From contig NZ_CP071247.1 in the NCBI RefSeq assembly GCF_017301335.1, positions 1,302,001 through 1,366,000 on the forward strand: DNA of 64,000 nt. The letters are read 5' to 3'. The notes under the pieces are model-generated. The model did not search any database and had not been told where the DNA came from. It saw only the letters and a program-made list of their open reading frames with translations. Made by a program: the position numbers and the translations under genes. Source of the DNA: Marinobacter salinisoli (GTDB lineage: Bacteria; Pseudomonadota; Gammaproteobacteria; Pseudomonadales; Oleiphilaceae). Below, one piece after another: positions 9,243 through 19,048 of the stretch. Positions within the stretch are counted from its first letter, which is position 1. Every line of letters begins with the position of its first letter.

Positions 9243-9343
9243 CGGGCAGGTCTCCTAATTGTTGTTATCTGACAGGGAGTTTCAATCTGCAACCAGATTA
9301 ACAGGAATCGTCATCGTGCGAAAAGTGTTCAGTGCTGGGGGAA

Positions 9344-9367
9344 AAGCCAGCCCCGAGAGGCTGGCCT
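9344..9367 (-). terminator. Terminator after the Ig-like lipoprotein gene
   Basis: On the minus strand GCCAGCC and GGCTGGC form a 7-bp stem followed by TTTTCC, 20-40 nt past the stop of the lipoprotein gene. Confidence 0.8.
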
Positions 9368-9387
9368 GAAAGGAGAACGGTCTGATC

Positions 9388-12300
9388 TCAGGGCGTTGCC
9401 GGTAGGTCCTTTATCGGATCCGACACAAAATTGAGGTAAACGCCGTTACTCGGAATTTCCAGTGGGATGGCAATGTCGCCGCGATCGACGCCGGTCGAGG
9501 AATCCAGCAGGCAGCTGAATATGCCAGAGGGACCACGATCAGCGACACAGGCGGAATAGCTCAGGAACTCGTTGATGATGGGTATCGTCACGTTAACGTT
9601 CACATCAATCGGTGGCGCGTTGCTGTTGATCTGGACAATCTGCATGCGTCCGTCATCAAAAAAATCAATGGGGCCTTCGAGTTCAAGGGTCAGCGGTTGG
9701 CTGTACAAGTTGTGTTCCAGAGCCTGTGCCAGCGGTAGCTGAAGGTTAGGTGCATCCAGTGTCAGATCCGCGTCAGTGCGGAACACGGGGTTGCCGCTTT
9801 CGTCCTCTGTGATCAGGCCTTCCACCAGACCCAGTGGATTATCCTCAGTGGGGGCGCCATACCGCATTCTGAGTATCTGAGGGCCGGTTGCCTGCTCGCC
9901 AAAACCGTCCAGGAAAACACTGGCCGATGTGGTGGCCAGCAGGGTCGGGTAAAGCAGGACCCGAACACCGATGGCTTTGCCGTCCGTGTCGTACGCCGGG
10001 CCCATTACCTCGGTATTCAGGCCATAGGTCTGGTAGATGAATTTGTTTCGCGGACAAGTTTGGCTGGCCTTACAGCCGACACTGGCACCAACCTTCACAC
10101 CAAGGGCGCTTGCTTCCTGCGTGATGACTTTCAGCTTGGCGGAGTTCGCCGATGGCTTGTAGCCGCCGTTCCCATCCGATTCGTGAAGGAAGGGCTCCAG
10201 GCAGTCTTCGCTCTTCTGTTCCTCGCCCAGAGTGGCGCAGTCAATTTCATAGTTGGAATTGGTATCCCGGATTGGCAGATTGCGCAGCGCCGTGAAGACC
10301 GATTTCACCGGCGTCGTTCCCCGAAAGTAAATCACCATGTCGGGTCCGCCGGAGCGCTCCGGGTCGACCAGAAGGTCGGTTTCCAGTGCCAGCCCATTCT
10401 CGCCACAGATGAAGGAGAGGGTCGCGCCAGCGATACACTTGCCCTGGTCTGAAGAGGACAGGGTGTAGCGATAGTAGGCGCCGATTTCCCAGGGTTCATC
10501 GGGGTAGAAACGGATGCGCTGGTTGTTCTTTTCCAGCCTTCCGGAGACCGTCTTGATGGAAGCGCCTGATTGGTCGACGTGTTCGACAGTGAAGGTTTCG
10601 TTCAAGCGAATCGAATTCAGGTTCATTGATTGAGAGAAAACGACCACGATTGGTCTGTCCGCTGGCAGGGTCGTGACAGGCAGGATATCTCCCCTTGGCC
10701 CACCAGGCGCATCATCCAGGCACCGACCATGCTTGCCGTTACGCAGATCTACTCCGGTCGTAGCACACGGGTAGCCCGGATAGGTCGTCAACACCAGCGG
10801 TGAGCGCTGGGTAACGTTAGCATCATTGTTGCCAATATCGTCCAGAGCGAAGGACAGCGGGCCCTCGACGACCGGATTGCCGGCGAGGTCGGTCAGTCCG
10901 TTCAATGCTAGCTCGTAAGCAACCCCGTGTTTTAGCCCGCCGTTGGGGTTAATTGCCACAACGGTGCCGTCCAGTTTCAGGTTCAGGTTGTCCACTGGAA
11001 CGCCATTTTCAAACAGCGTTATGCCGCCTTTCAGTGACGCCGGGTTCAGGGGTTCATCGAAGTTCAGGATCACCGGGTCGCCGGGACGCTGCATGGATTG
11101 CCGGCCTTGCGGGAGGGAATCTTTGGCTCCGGGCATCCAGCTGACCAGCGTGGGCGCGGATGTATCTGGCTGCCAGAGTTCTTCCGCGTCCAGGACCGAG
11201 TCGGCGTCTGTTGCCGCTTCAATGCGGAAAGCAATGGTGGCATTGGCGTATTCCTGGCCCAGCAGTTCCGGCTCGACGGCTCCGATGGCGTCAATGGTCA
11301 GCACGCCGTCTTCCACCAGCGCAATACCCCGCAGCTCAACCCCCAGCAGGTCCTGGGACAGCGACGCATTGGGCTGCGCCTCGGCACTGTGCATGGCGAC
11401 ATCCATAAACAGCGTCACATGGCGGGGTGCGTTCAGATCGTCGGTGTAGGGGTTGGGGCTCAGGTAGCCGGAAGCATCGGTCACCATGGTGACGCTCAGA
11501 TCCCCGGTGGTCTGCGCTTGGCCGGTCTGCGCGTTCAACACCTGAACCTGGCCATTGATGCGGACATCCAGGCTGGTGCTGGTCAGCACACTGCCGCGAG
11601 GTATGCGAAGGGGTAAAGCTTCCTGCGCTGCAAAGGACGGGGCGTAAGCCAGCTCAGCAAACAGCCCCCCGGCTTGCTGGGCGGGGCCGGCGGATCCCAG
11701 CAACACCGAGTCAAGGGTGACGCCGTTGATAATCTGGCCGTTCAGTACCGACTTCTTCGCGTTTGTCTGATCGGCACCGTCGAGCAGGCCAGAGTCAACA
11801 ATCTGTTGCAGCAGCACAACGGTGGGGCCGGTTTCTTTGGGGGTGAAGGTTTCACTGAAGTTGAGGGTGTCTGTGCCCGACAGGTTGGGCAGATTCTGTA
11901 TCCTCAGGGTGTAGGTCTGGCCGGAAGCCAGCTGGTCGGCTTTGGTGCCGCACAGATTCATCGCGTCGGTGGTGCAAGGATCAATGACGATCCGGTTATG
12001 ACTGACCAGTATGTTGGCTGGAACTGGCTCACCGTCGGCGTCTTCCAGGCGTATTGTGCCGCCCCGGTTGCGCCACTCCGGATGCACCGGCTGACTCAGA
12101 TTCAGGCGAAACGTCGAAAAGTCCATGGGCTGAAAATGGCTGCCGGGCGACGGAAGCAGGCCCCGGACGGTGAAGTCCTCGCTCATGTGGTCCAGCGCCG
12201 CAATGCCGGTAAAGTCACCCCGGGTGGAGAATTGAACACCCTCAGGGCCTGTGGCATTGGGTGTGTGAATATCGCTGGCGCCCCGGCTCCTCAGCGGCTC

Positions 12301-12636
12301 CAGGAACTCGATCGAGTAATCCGCCCCGGTAGCCAGTTCGCTGGCTGGAGTCAGCGTCAGGCTGCGTCCGTCGTCAATAAGGGCCGCACTGAATTCGACC
12401 GGAGTGCGGCCGTGTGTCAGGCGGATTTTCTGTTCCAGCTCACCGGCGTTTTCGGCCAGAGCGTGAGAGAAGCGCAGAACAACGCTGCTGGACGGGCTGA
12501 CGCCTGACTGACCGTCCGCCGGATAGGAATAGATCACCGAGGCTGGCGGCGTGCGCTGCTTCATGGTCTGTTCTTCACCGCCACAGGCCGCAAGCAGCAG
12601 GGTAGGGATGAGAACGGCGTGTTGTTTGAACTTCAT
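9388..12636 (-). CDS. Large Ig-like domain lipoprotein
   Basis: The 1082-residue protein has a lipoprotein signal peptide with lipobox LLAAC (Cys18), then at least four repeats of the bacterial Ig-like/SbsA-type fold, each recognisable by a PADGQSGV or DLAGNPV-like turn and by VVLRFSHAL, RLNLSQPV, VILNFDEPLNPAS and VVVFSQSMN strands. Such proteins sit in the outer membrane or at the surface. The ribosome site GGAGGTGG precedes the ATG. The gene starts 14 nt after a FadL-type barrel gene, so the two form an operon and probably work together. I do not recognise a named family for the full-length protein. Confidence 0.75.
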   Translation of the reverse strand: MKFKQHAVLIPTLLLAACGGEEQTMKQRTPPASVIYSYPADGQSGVSPSSSVVLRFSHALAENAGELEQKIRLTHGRTPVEFSAALIDDGRSLTLTPASELATGADYSIEFLEPLRSRGASDIHTPNATGPEGVQFSTRGDFTGIAALDHMSEDFTVRGLLPSPGSHFQPMDFSTFRLNLSQPVHPEWRNRGGTIRLEDADGEPVPANILVSHNRIVIDPCTTDAMNLCGTKADQLASGQTYTLRIQNLPNLSGTDTLNFSETFTPKETGPTVVLLQQIVDSGLLDGADQTNAKKSVLNGQIINGVTLDSVLLGSAGPAQQAGGLFAELAYAPSFAAQEALPLRIPRGSVLTSTSLDVRINGQVQVLNAQTGQAQTTGDLSVTMVTDASGYLSPNPYTDDLNAPRHVTLFMDVAMHSAEAQPNASLSQDLLGVELRGIALVEDGVLTIDAIGAVEPELLGQEYANATIAFRIEAATDADSVLDAEELWQPDTSAPTLVSWMPGAKDSLPQGRQSMQRPGDPVILNFDEPLNPASLKGGITLFENGVPVDNLNLKLDGTVVAINPNGGLKHGVAYELALNGLTDLAGNPVVEGPLSFALDDIGNNDANVTQRSPLVLTTYPGYPCATTGVDLRNGKHGRCLDDAPGGPRGDILPVTTLPADRPIVVVFSQSMNLNSIRLNETFTVEHVDQSGASIKTVSGRLEKNNQRIRFYPDEPWEIGAYYRYTLSSSDQGKCIAGATLSFICGENGLALETDLLVDPERSGGPDMVIYFRGTTPVKSVFTALRNLPIRDTNSNYEIDCATLGEEQKSEDCLEPFLHESDGNGGYKPSANSAKLKVITQEASALGVKVGASVGCKASQTCPRNKFIYQTYGLNTEVMGPAYDTDGKAIGVRVLLYPTLLATTSASVFLDGFGEQATGPQILRMRYGAPTEDNPLGLVEGLITEDESGNPVFRTDADLTLDAPNLQLPLAQALEHNLYSQPLTLELEGPIDFFDDGRMQIVQINSNAPPIDVNVNVTIPIINEFLSYSACVADRGPSGIFSCLLDSSTGVDRGDIAIPLEIPSNGVYLNFVSDPIKDLPATP

Positions 12637-12650
12637 GGTTCCACCTCCCT

Positions 12651-13982
12651 TTAGAATTTCAGCGTGACTGAACCGCTGAACACATGGATGTCGCCGTCGG
12701 CTCTGACCTCGGTTTCGGAGCCTGTGGTGTCCACCAGCGTGAAATCACGATCCTGCAGTTGCTGGTACTGGTAGCCCAGATCAAACCGAACCGGGTGGGC
12801 AAGCAGGCGGGTGCGGTCGTAGGTAGCGCTCAGACCCAGCCCGAGGACAATCTTGTCGGTGTCCAGATAGTTGATCTCCGGGTTGCGGGTCGTCTTGAGC
12901 GGGGAGGGCTCAAAGGCGATGCCGCCGCGCAGCGCCAGATTGGGAGTCAGATGGGTTTCCGCACCCAGCCTGGGAATCACGATGTCGTCAAAGCGGATGC
13001 GGTCTGCCTGTGAAACCGACTGCTGGTCCTTGACGGTGTCGGAGGAGAATTCCTTCTCCAGGTCAGACCAGTTTTGTTGTTCAATGGAGCCACCAATGCG
13101 CCAGTTCTCTGTCCCATACTGTGCGCCGATCACCAGGGTTTCCGGCTGGAAGGAATCGATGGTGGATACCGCCAGGCTCAGGCCGGGGTCCGGAATGGTC
13201 TGGGTAACAATAATGTTGGAGTCGATGGTGGTGGACGCCGACGACTTGCTGCGATAAGCGGCGGCAACTTCCCACCCCTGCAGGTAACAGTCCATGTCCG
13301 GACAGAAGGTGCTTCCGAGGTCGGCGCTGGCACCAAGAATGGTCTTCAGCGAGGGCTCTGCATTGACAGACAGGCGCTCGCGGCTGGTTTCGCCGCCAAG
13401 GGTGGATACCGCATCGAGCTTGGCGGTGGCATCCAGCGTGATTCTCACCGAGGCCCCGGCAGCGACGCCCCGCCAGATCGGCGTGGCTGCACCAATGTTG
13501 AGGAACAGAGGCTCCTTGCCATACTGCAGAAACTGCCCGGTTTCGCTGGTTTCCGAGCTGAACGCCAGCATCTCCTTGCCGTACTTTTCCACGCCCGCGA
13601 TAAATCCGAGGTAGATCGGATGGTCGTAACGGGTCAGCGAGCCAAGATTGGTCTTCATGCCGATCAGTACATGCTGGCTCGGCGAATTCGACAGAATATC
13701 GCCATTGGCGTTGGGGTTAGCGGACCGGAGTTCCTGTTCCGCATGAAGAATGCCCGTGGTCAGCTCGCCACGAGGGTCGCTGGTGAGGTAGGCCGGGTTG
13801 TAATAGGTGGCCGACACCTGGCTGTTGAACATCGACATCGACTGGGCCGTGGCCACATCGACTGGCATCACGCCATAACTGGTGCCGAGATTGCCCATGC
13901 TGGCGTTGGCAAAAGGGGAGATAGCGAGGGACATCAGCGTGAGGGAAACCGCCCGTACTGATAACCGGGAAGCGAAAGCCAT
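12651..13982 (-). CDS. FadL/OmpP1-type outer membrane transport protein
   Basis: The 443-residue protein carries a Sec signal peptide ending in FANA (cleavage after about residue 27), an N-terminal plug-like segment (GTSYGVMPVDVATAQSMS, ATYYNPAYL), and amphipathic strands finishing in SGSVTLKF with a terminal Phe, the signature of outer membrane barrels. The NPA motif and general layout fit the FadL/TodX/OmpP1 transporters of hydrophobic compounds such as long-chain fatty acids or hydrocarbons; the actual substrate is not shown. GGAG lies 7 nt before the ATG. It is the first gene of an operon with the Ig-like lipoprotein, and a decayed paralogue lies just upstream. Confidence 0.8.
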   Translation of the reverse strand: MAFASRLSVRAVSLTLMSLAISPFANASMGNLGTSYGVMPVDVATAQSMSMFNSQVSATYYNPAYLTSDPRGELTTGILHAEQELRSANPNANGDILSNSPSQHVLIGMKTNLGSLTRYDHPIYLGFIAGVEKYGKEMLAFSSETSETGQFLQYGKEPLFLNIGAATPIWRGVAAGASVRITLDATAKLDAVSTLGGETSRERLSVNAEPSLKTILGASADLGSTFCPDMDCYLQGWEVAAAYRSKSSASTTIDSNIIVTQTIPDPGLSLAVSTIDSFQPETLVIGAQYGTENWRIGGSIEQQNWSDLEKEFSSDTVKDQQSVSQADRIRFDDIVIPRLGAETHLTPNLALRGGIAFEPSPLKTTRNPEINYLDTDKIVLGLGLSATYDRTRLLAHPVRFDLGYQYQQLQDRDFTLVDTTGSETEVRADGDIHVFSGSVTLKF

Positions 13983-14529
13983 AGATACACTCCATCGTCT
14001 CTTTATTGTTTTGTCCGGTCCTTCTCCGCGCGCAGAGAAAACTGACTGGTACGTTCGTTCAGGTTTAAGTTTAGGGGGATCGGTTCCGTCGGACGTTGAC
14101 CTATTTGACGGGGATTTGGCTTCGGCCGATCATGAATCGCGCGAAGTTAGAAAAAAATATCGATAAAACAGTAGGTAATGGCGCGTCCACTCTGTTTTCG
14201 TGGTATGCCATTCAAGGCTTGTTGAATGCTCAAAATGTGAATAGCTTCAATCTTCCCTCGATCTGCTTCCCACGGGAGACCGTTGGAGGGGCATGGTGTC
14301 AGAAGAATTTACAGTAAGATCGCTGGTGCGTAGGGGTGTTTGAATCAAGAGCAGGGGCTCATCAGGGCAATCTCACGAGATTTGGGGACCGGATGGAGGG
14401 GGCTGCTGGAACGACCAGCTTTCCCCAGATTGTCAGTGTGCGGCGGCGGTTTGATGGGAAATGCAATGTGATGGTGAGGAAAGAGCTTTGGCATCAGAAA
14501 TAAAGAGGCCTCGCCTGAGCGGGATTTTT
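13983..14529. other. Intergenic region upstream of the FadL-type operon
   Basis: About 550 bases with no credible gene; the short frames here lack ribosome sites and family features. The stretch should contain the promoter of the minus-strand FadL-type operon, but I see no confident -10/-35 or sigma-54 site. Confidence 0.5.
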
Positions 14530-14811
14530 GACGCCTGCAATGAAGCGGAGATAGATCGGATGCTTGAAGCGCGACGGTTAACCCATACTGACGTTAACAC
14601 CAATCAGAGTCCGTTGGTTCGTTAGGCTGGCCAGGATATCGCCATTGGCATGCGGGTTGGCAGAGCGCGACTTCGGCCCGGGATGAAGAATTCCGTCTGT
14701 TAGTTCGTGGCGCTCATCTTCGGTGAGTTGAGTTCAGTTGTAATCGATAGCTCAGATCAGGGGATTGGTATAGGGCGGGGCTGTGGCGACATTCACCTGC
14801 CTGACGTCAGG
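14530..14811 (-). pseudogene. Decayed FadL-type paralogue fragment
   Basis: Translated on the minus strand this stretch aligns end to end with an internal part (residues ~38-130) of the intact FadL-type protein encoded at 12651-13982. Examples: ELTDGILHPGPKSRSANP against ELTTGILHAEQELRSANP, then ANGDIL in both, and HPIYLRFIAGV against HPIYLGFIAGV. Two in-frame stops interrupt it (the TGA after AIDYN, where the intact copy has NPAYL, and a TAA after VSMG), plus a further TGA upstream. Similarity stops abruptly at about 14530. No start, signal peptide or barrel remains. It is best read as the remnant of a tandem duplication. Confidence 0.85.
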
Positions 14812-15097
14812 GGCAGTGTATTCGGCTTGTGTTTTGGGGCGTTGGCTTTCTTGACGAAATTGGTGATGGGAAAACCAGGCATGTTGAATTTGCGCTCGTT
14901 GGTTTCTCTGCCGAGAGAACGGCGAAGTCATCTTGCGTGCTATGTGCCGGAACCCAATTTTCGGCTCGGTGTTGGCGAAAGTCTTTGACGATAGAGTCTC
15001 GAGTCAGGCTGTAAAAAATACTGACACGATAAGACTCTCCGCTCTGAAGATAGTGTTCTGGACTGATTGCTCTGAGAAGTGAGTTCGGGATTCAAGC

Positions 15098-15120
15098 AAA
15101 AGGCCCCGCTTCGCGGGGCC
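15098..15120 (-). terminator. Terminator after the PEP-CTERM gene
   Basis: On the minus strand GGCCCCG, a CGAAG loop and CGGGGCC form a 7-bp GC stem followed by TTTTGC, 30 nt beyond the stop codon. Confidence 0.85.
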
Positions 15121-15149
15121 AAAATTCGTTTGGCACCACACTGGTTCGG

Positions 15150-15803
15150 TTAAAAACGACGTCTGAAACCAAATCCAGCGAGTGCTAACCCTAACAGTGC
15201 GAGAGTGCCCGGTTCAGGTACAGAGGTCGACACGTCAACGAGTTTGAGGCTACCGTCGCCGATGTCCCCAGACCGCTGCAGTCGCATGAGGGCTCCTTCA
15301 ACTGTCAGCATCTCCGTGTAGTCGAATCTGGCAATGCCGTCCAATGGCCCATTGTTGCCGATCGCGGTGAGGTTAACGTTGCCCGTCTGTGCGGCATCGA
15401 AGTCAATGAATTCGAGAAAAATACCGCCGAAAGACGAGCCGTTGCTGACGCTTTGAGTACCCTCCGAGACTTGCCAGTTGCCGGTAACGTCTGTGTAAGT
15501 GGTTCCGTCAGCTTCTAGACGTTCTATGTAGAAGTTAGACATGTTTGCGAATACGAAATCCGGCGTGAAGTCAAAACCGAAACCGGTGACGAGTGCCTCG
15601 AGGGAGACGTTGTCAATGTCAATTTGATAAGTAAAGCTGCCGCCATTATCGAAGTAATCGATCGTAATCGAACCGCCTTCATCTCCGGCGCAATTACTAG
15701 GGTCTACGGAGCCGTCGCACGAGAAGTTGTAGGTCGTGGGAACTGCGTGAACCGTTCCTGCAAAAAGCAGGACCGCCAATGAGGGTAAAATTTTCCTAAA
15801 CAT
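15150..15803 (-). CDS. PEP-CTERM sorting domain protein
   Basis: The protein ends with a PEP-CTERM tail: VPEPGTLALLGLALAG, then a short hydrophobic stretch and FRRRF. This tail is recognised by exosortase (EpsH family), which cleaves after Pro and links the protein to the envelope or exopolysaccharide; no exosortase gene is in the window. I choose ATG 15803, which gives 217 residues starting with a clean signal peptide (MFRKILPSLAVLLFAGTVHA); the frame stays open 39 codons further upstream, to 15920, but that would bury the signal peptide. The central domain (DEGGSITIDYFDNGG, SFGGIFLEFIDFD) is beta-rich without a known catalytic motif. A sigma-54 promoter lies about 250 bp upstream. Confidence 0.85.
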   Translation of the reverse strand: MFRKILPSLAVLLFAGTVHAVPTTYNFSCDGSVDPSNCAGDEGGSITIDYFDNGGSFTYQIDIDNVSLEALVTGFGFDFTPDFVFANMSNFYIERLEADGTTYTDVTGNWQVSEGTQSVSNGSSFGGIFLEFIDFDAAQTGNVNLTAIGNNGPLDGIARFDYTEMLTVEGALMRLQRSGDIGDGSLKLVDVSTSVPEPGTLALLGLALAGFGFRRRF

Positions 15804-16465
15804 TTTTTGCACTTTTCGGTAGAAGTGCGGATTAGCGTCTGGGTATAACATCAAAAGCAGACGGGTCACCGCGCTTAAACCAACCCCTTTTAATTCCCTG
15901 CTCATATAAATCACCTGCATTTAATAAATCGGTTCATCGGAGTTTCTTCTCCTTGAGCACAAAGCCCCTCCCTGAACCGTTAGGTTCGCAGCTGGAGGCT
16001 GGTGCCTTGACGGCTTGCCGTCTTGGAAACAGGTACAACCAATCAAAAGCAGCAGAGATCGTGCCAGAAGCTCTATCTACACGTCTTTCGGTGGATTTAT
16101 AAAAAATCAGAACAGCCAGTGGGAAAAGCATGTAAAGTTTTTCGACGCCTAAATCAAGAATCTTCAAAAGGATTCAGCCCTTCGCACAGTGCCGGGAAAA
16201 GGCTTGAGGCAGGGGGGCTCAAGAGGTCGCGATCTGGCCTGGGTTTTCTCGCGGCCAAAGGCTCCCAGTATGGAGAACCCCGAGTCCGCCGTGGTTTTGA
16301 CCATGTCCCGTTCGAAATGGCGCGCGAAATCCCCTTGGCCTGCTTAAGGTGGGAGGCCGAAGTTCTGATCAGAGGCCGAGCGGTCCGGGGGGCTGGCTAT
16401 TGATAGATCCACGAAGCCAAGAGACTCGTTGTAAAAATACTAAATGGCCGGGCGGGCCATAAACT
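15804..16465. other. Long leader and gene-poor region upstream of the PEP-CTERM gene
   Basis: Contains the sigma-54 promoter and the leader described for the PEP-CTERM gene. From about 16190 to 16420 the minus strand has stretches that look faintly coding (for example FARHFERDMVKTTADSGF) but with stop codons and no recognisable family, so it may be further gene decay. No intact gene is seen. Confidence 0.5.
16051..16066 (-). promoter_or_regulatory. Sigma-54 (RpoN) promoter for the PEP-CTERM gene
   Basis: The minus strand reads TGGCACGATCTCTGCT, with GG and GC exactly 10 nt apart, matching the TGGCACG-N4-(T)TGC sigma-54 consensus at nearly all positions. The start of transcription would be near 16040, leaving a leader of about 237 nt before ATG 15803. 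The leader contains the inverted repeat GACGGC-TT-GCCGTC (16009-16022) and a small GCACTT...AAGTGC hairpin next to the start codon. Sigma-54 dependence with the PrsK/PrsR system is established for PEP-CTERM genes in other bacteria; the activator is not visible here. Confidence 0.75.
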
Positions 16466-16745
16466 TTAGAGATTTTTGGCGGCGTTCCGTTGCTTCGAGT
16501 GATTGTTAGTAAAGAACGCGTTTGCTCCTTCACGCACGTCCTTTGACTCGTCGATGATGAGAAGGCGGAAGACCCGCTGCTGGTTGGCTAGTCGGATTTG
16601 GTGCTCAAGCCGCCTGGACGGTCTCATTCCTACTTGAGCAGCCCGCACAAGGCCAGAAATACCTTCCAATCCCGGGAAGGCTCAAGTCCGTAGCGGGAAA
16701 ACAGGCTTTTTTTGTGAACGCTCAAGGCGCAAGAGGGAATGTGTT
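16466..16745 (-). pseudogene. Frameshifted C-terminal coding remnant, family unknown
   Basis: Two overlapping minus-strand frames both read like ordinary protein and join end to end. One, from about 16745, gives SRYGLEPSRDWKVFLALCGL and then LK and a stop at 16630-16632. The next frame continues with VGMRPS, RRLEHQIRLANQQRVFRLL, DESKDVREGANAFF and stops at 16466. A single frameshift near 16630-16645 would restore one continuous C-terminus. The tail faintly resembles crotonase-family C-termini (REGxxAF), but I do not recognise the family. No start or N-terminal part is visible. Confidence 0.45.
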
Positions 16746-16897
16746 TTGTATGGCACTCCCCAATTAGCTTGCTCGTGTTTCACTCTTCAGGGCTTAAAAG
16801 GCACTCGCTCTTCTTGCGGCACAAAACATACCGTATCCGAACCGGCCAAAATACGGTGACGAGAACATATAAGAAAAACGGTGAAGCTAGAGAGAAA

Positions 16898-16974
<77 letters not shown>

Positions 16975-17075
16975 TTTTCGTATTCACTGTTTTTGGAAAC
17001 CGATGTTTCCGGAGGGAGTAAACAGGCGGGCGCCATTATACCGGGGAGGTTGGGCGCCCGCTACTGTTCAGAGCG

Positions 17076-18932
17076 TTATGATGAGGAACCCTGATCGTCA
17101 ATGAAGCCGCGCAGGTGATCGGAGCGGGAAGGGTGGCGCAGCTTGCGCAGTGCCTTCGCTTCGATCTGACGGATACGCTCACGGGTGACATCGAACTGCT
17201 TGCCAACCTCTTCCAGCGTGTGGTCGGTGTTCATTTCGATACCGAAGCGCATCCGGAGCACCTTGGACTCGCGGGCTGTCAGGCCGGCCAGCACTGAGCG
17301 TGTGGCCTCGCGCAGACCTTCGGCGGTGGCGGAGTCTACGGGCGACAGGGCCTGGATGTCTTCGATGAAGTCGCCCAGATGGCTGTCTTCATCATCACCG
17401 ATCGGAGTTTCCATAGAAATGGGCTCCTTGGCGATTTTCAACACCTTGCGGATTTTGTCTTCCGGCATTTCCATGCGCTCACCCAGCTCTTCCGGGGTCG
17501 GCTCGCGGCCCATTTCCTGAAGCATCTGACGTGAAATCCGATTCAGCTTGTTAATGGTTTCAATCATGTGAACCGGAATACGGATGGTTCTGGCCTGATC
17601 CGCAATGGAGCGGGTGATGGCCTGCCGGATCCACCAGGTCGCGTAGGTGGAGAACTTGTAGCCCCGACGGTATTCAAACTTGTCCACTGCCTTCATCAGG
17701 CCAATGTTGCCTTCCTGAATCAGATCAAGGAATTGCAGCCCGCGGTTGGTGTACTTCTTGGCAATAGAAATAACCAGACGAAGGTTGGCCTCGACCATTT
17801 CCTTCTTTGCCCGGCGTGCTTTGGCTTCGCCGATGGATACCCGGCGGTTGATTTCTTTGATGTCCGCAACGTCCAGATCAACGTCTGTCTGCAGGTGCTG
17901 GATACGCTTCTGCAGGCGGGTGATTTCATCAATACGCTCTGAGATTGCTGCCGCGTACGCTTTCTTGCTGCCGGCGATGTCTTCGGCCCAGTTCAGGTTA
18001 ACTTCGTTACCCGGGAAGGACTTGATGAAATCTTTGCGCGGCATTTTGCAGTCGCGCACACAGATTTTCAGGATCGCCCGCTCGTTCTCGCGCACCATCT
18101 CGTTGGTGGAACGGACAACGTTGACCAGTTCCTCGAACGCTTTGTTGGCCAGCTTGAAGGGTGCGAAGACTTGGCCAAGCTCATTCAGGGCTTCCTGAGT
18201 CTTCTTGTGGGCACGGCCATGCTTTACCAGCGCCTTCTCCGCTGCATCCAGTTTTTCTTGCAGCAGTTCGAAGCGCAGACGGGTTTCTTCCGGGTCTGGC
18301 CCGTTGTCTGTCTCTTCGTCGCTGTCGGAATCATCATCGCTGTCGGCGGAGTCGGCAGATTCATCCGAGGTGTCGGAAGTGGTGTCCTCACCCATGAACG
18401 GCTCGGCGTCGTCCGGGTCAAGGAAGCCAGTGACGATGTCGCTGATGCGACCTTCGTTCTCAATGATGCGCTCGTAGGCCTGGATCACGGTGCTCGCAGT
18501 ACCCGGGAAATGGGCCACGGCTGCCATGACATCGCGGATGCCTTCCTCAATACGCTTGGCGATGACGATCTCGCCTTCGCGGGTCAGGAGTTCTACGGTA
18601 CCCATTTCCCGCATGTACATCCGCACCGGGTCCGTGGTGCGGCCAGCATCGGTTTCCACGGCCGCAAGTGCTGCCGCAGCTTCTGCCGCCGCTGCTTCGT
18701 CAGCGGTGGAATCGCCTTCGGTCATGAGCAGAGTATCGGCATCCGGTGTTTCTTCAGTCACCTGAATGCCCATGTCGTTGATCATTCGAATGATGTCTTC
18801 GACCTGATCCGGGTCGGCGATGTCTTCCGGGAGGTGATCGTTTACCTCGGCATAGGTCAGGTAGCCCTGTTCCTTGCCCCGTGCAATGAGGTCTTTCAAA
18901 CGTGATTTTTGCGAATTGCCCGCCATAGACAC
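17076..18932 (-). CDS. rpoD: RNA polymerase primary sigma factor sigma-70
   Basis: The 618-residue protein is a full RpoD: region 1.1 at the N-terminus ([20 protein letters not shown]), region 1.2 ([20 protein letters not shown], 101-120), region 2 with [20 protein letters not shown] and [16 protein letters not shown], region 3, and region 4 with the helix-turn-helix [21 protein letters not shown] long acidic Ser/Asp tract (about 183-216) in the non-conserved insert is notable. It recognises the -35/-10 promoters of housekeeping genes. It is the last gene of the rpsU-dnaG-rpoD operon, 116 nt after dnaG. Confidence 0.99.
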   Translation of the reverse strand: MSMAGNSQKSRLKDLIARGKEQGYLTYAEVNDHLPEDIADPDQVEDIIRMINDMGIQVTEETPDADTLLMTEGDSTADEAAAAEAAAALAAVETDAGRTTDPVRMYMREMGTVELLTREGEIVIAKRIEEGIRDVMAAVAHFPGTASTVIQAYERIIENEGRISDIVTGFLDPDDAEPFMGEDTTSDTSDESADSADSDDDSDSDEETDNGPDPEETRLRFELLQEKLDAAEKALVKHGRAHKKTQEALNELGQVFAPFKLANKAFEELVNVVRSTNEMVRENERAILKICVRDCKMPRKDFIKSFPGNEVNLNWAEDIAGSKKAYAAAISERIDEITRLQKRIQHLQTDVDLDVADIKEINRRVSIGEAKARRAKKEMVEANLRLVISIAKKYTNRGLQFLDLIQEGNIGLMKAVDKFEYRRGYKFSTYATWWIRQAITRSIADQARTIRIPVHMIETINKLNRISRQMLQEMGREPTPEELGERMEMPEDKIRKVLKIAKEPISMETPIGDDEDSHLGDFIEDIQALSPVDSATAEGLREATRSVLAGLTARESKVLRMRFGIEMNTDHTLEEVGKQFDVTRERIRQIEAKALRKLRHPSRSDHLRGFIDDQGSSS

Positions 18933-19048
18933 CCTGTGAACTCGCTCTTGAAGGAAAAAAACTTAAACAGCTATTATAGCTGTCGCTCAAATACGCTGCC
19001 ACCGACTGCTTAGATGGTGATCACGGCAGCTAGTTTCAAGTGTTGCCA

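Noticed and set aside
8175..9272. Long plus-strand open frame (365 residues)
   Set aside because: Antisense to the molybdopterin oxidoreductase, which has clear family motifs; composition is a GC-rich shadow.
11674..12507. Plus-strand open frame (277 residues)
   Set aside because: Antisense to the Ig-like lipoprotein gene, no ribosome site or family features.
15940..16030. Possible cyclic-di-GMP riboswitch in the PEP-CTERM leader
   Set aside because: The inverted repeat is present but the conserved riboswitch core sequences are not.
15934..16167. 77-residue minus-strand frame upstream of the PEP-CTERM gene
   Set aside because: It spans the sigma-54 promoter and leader and shows no family features.
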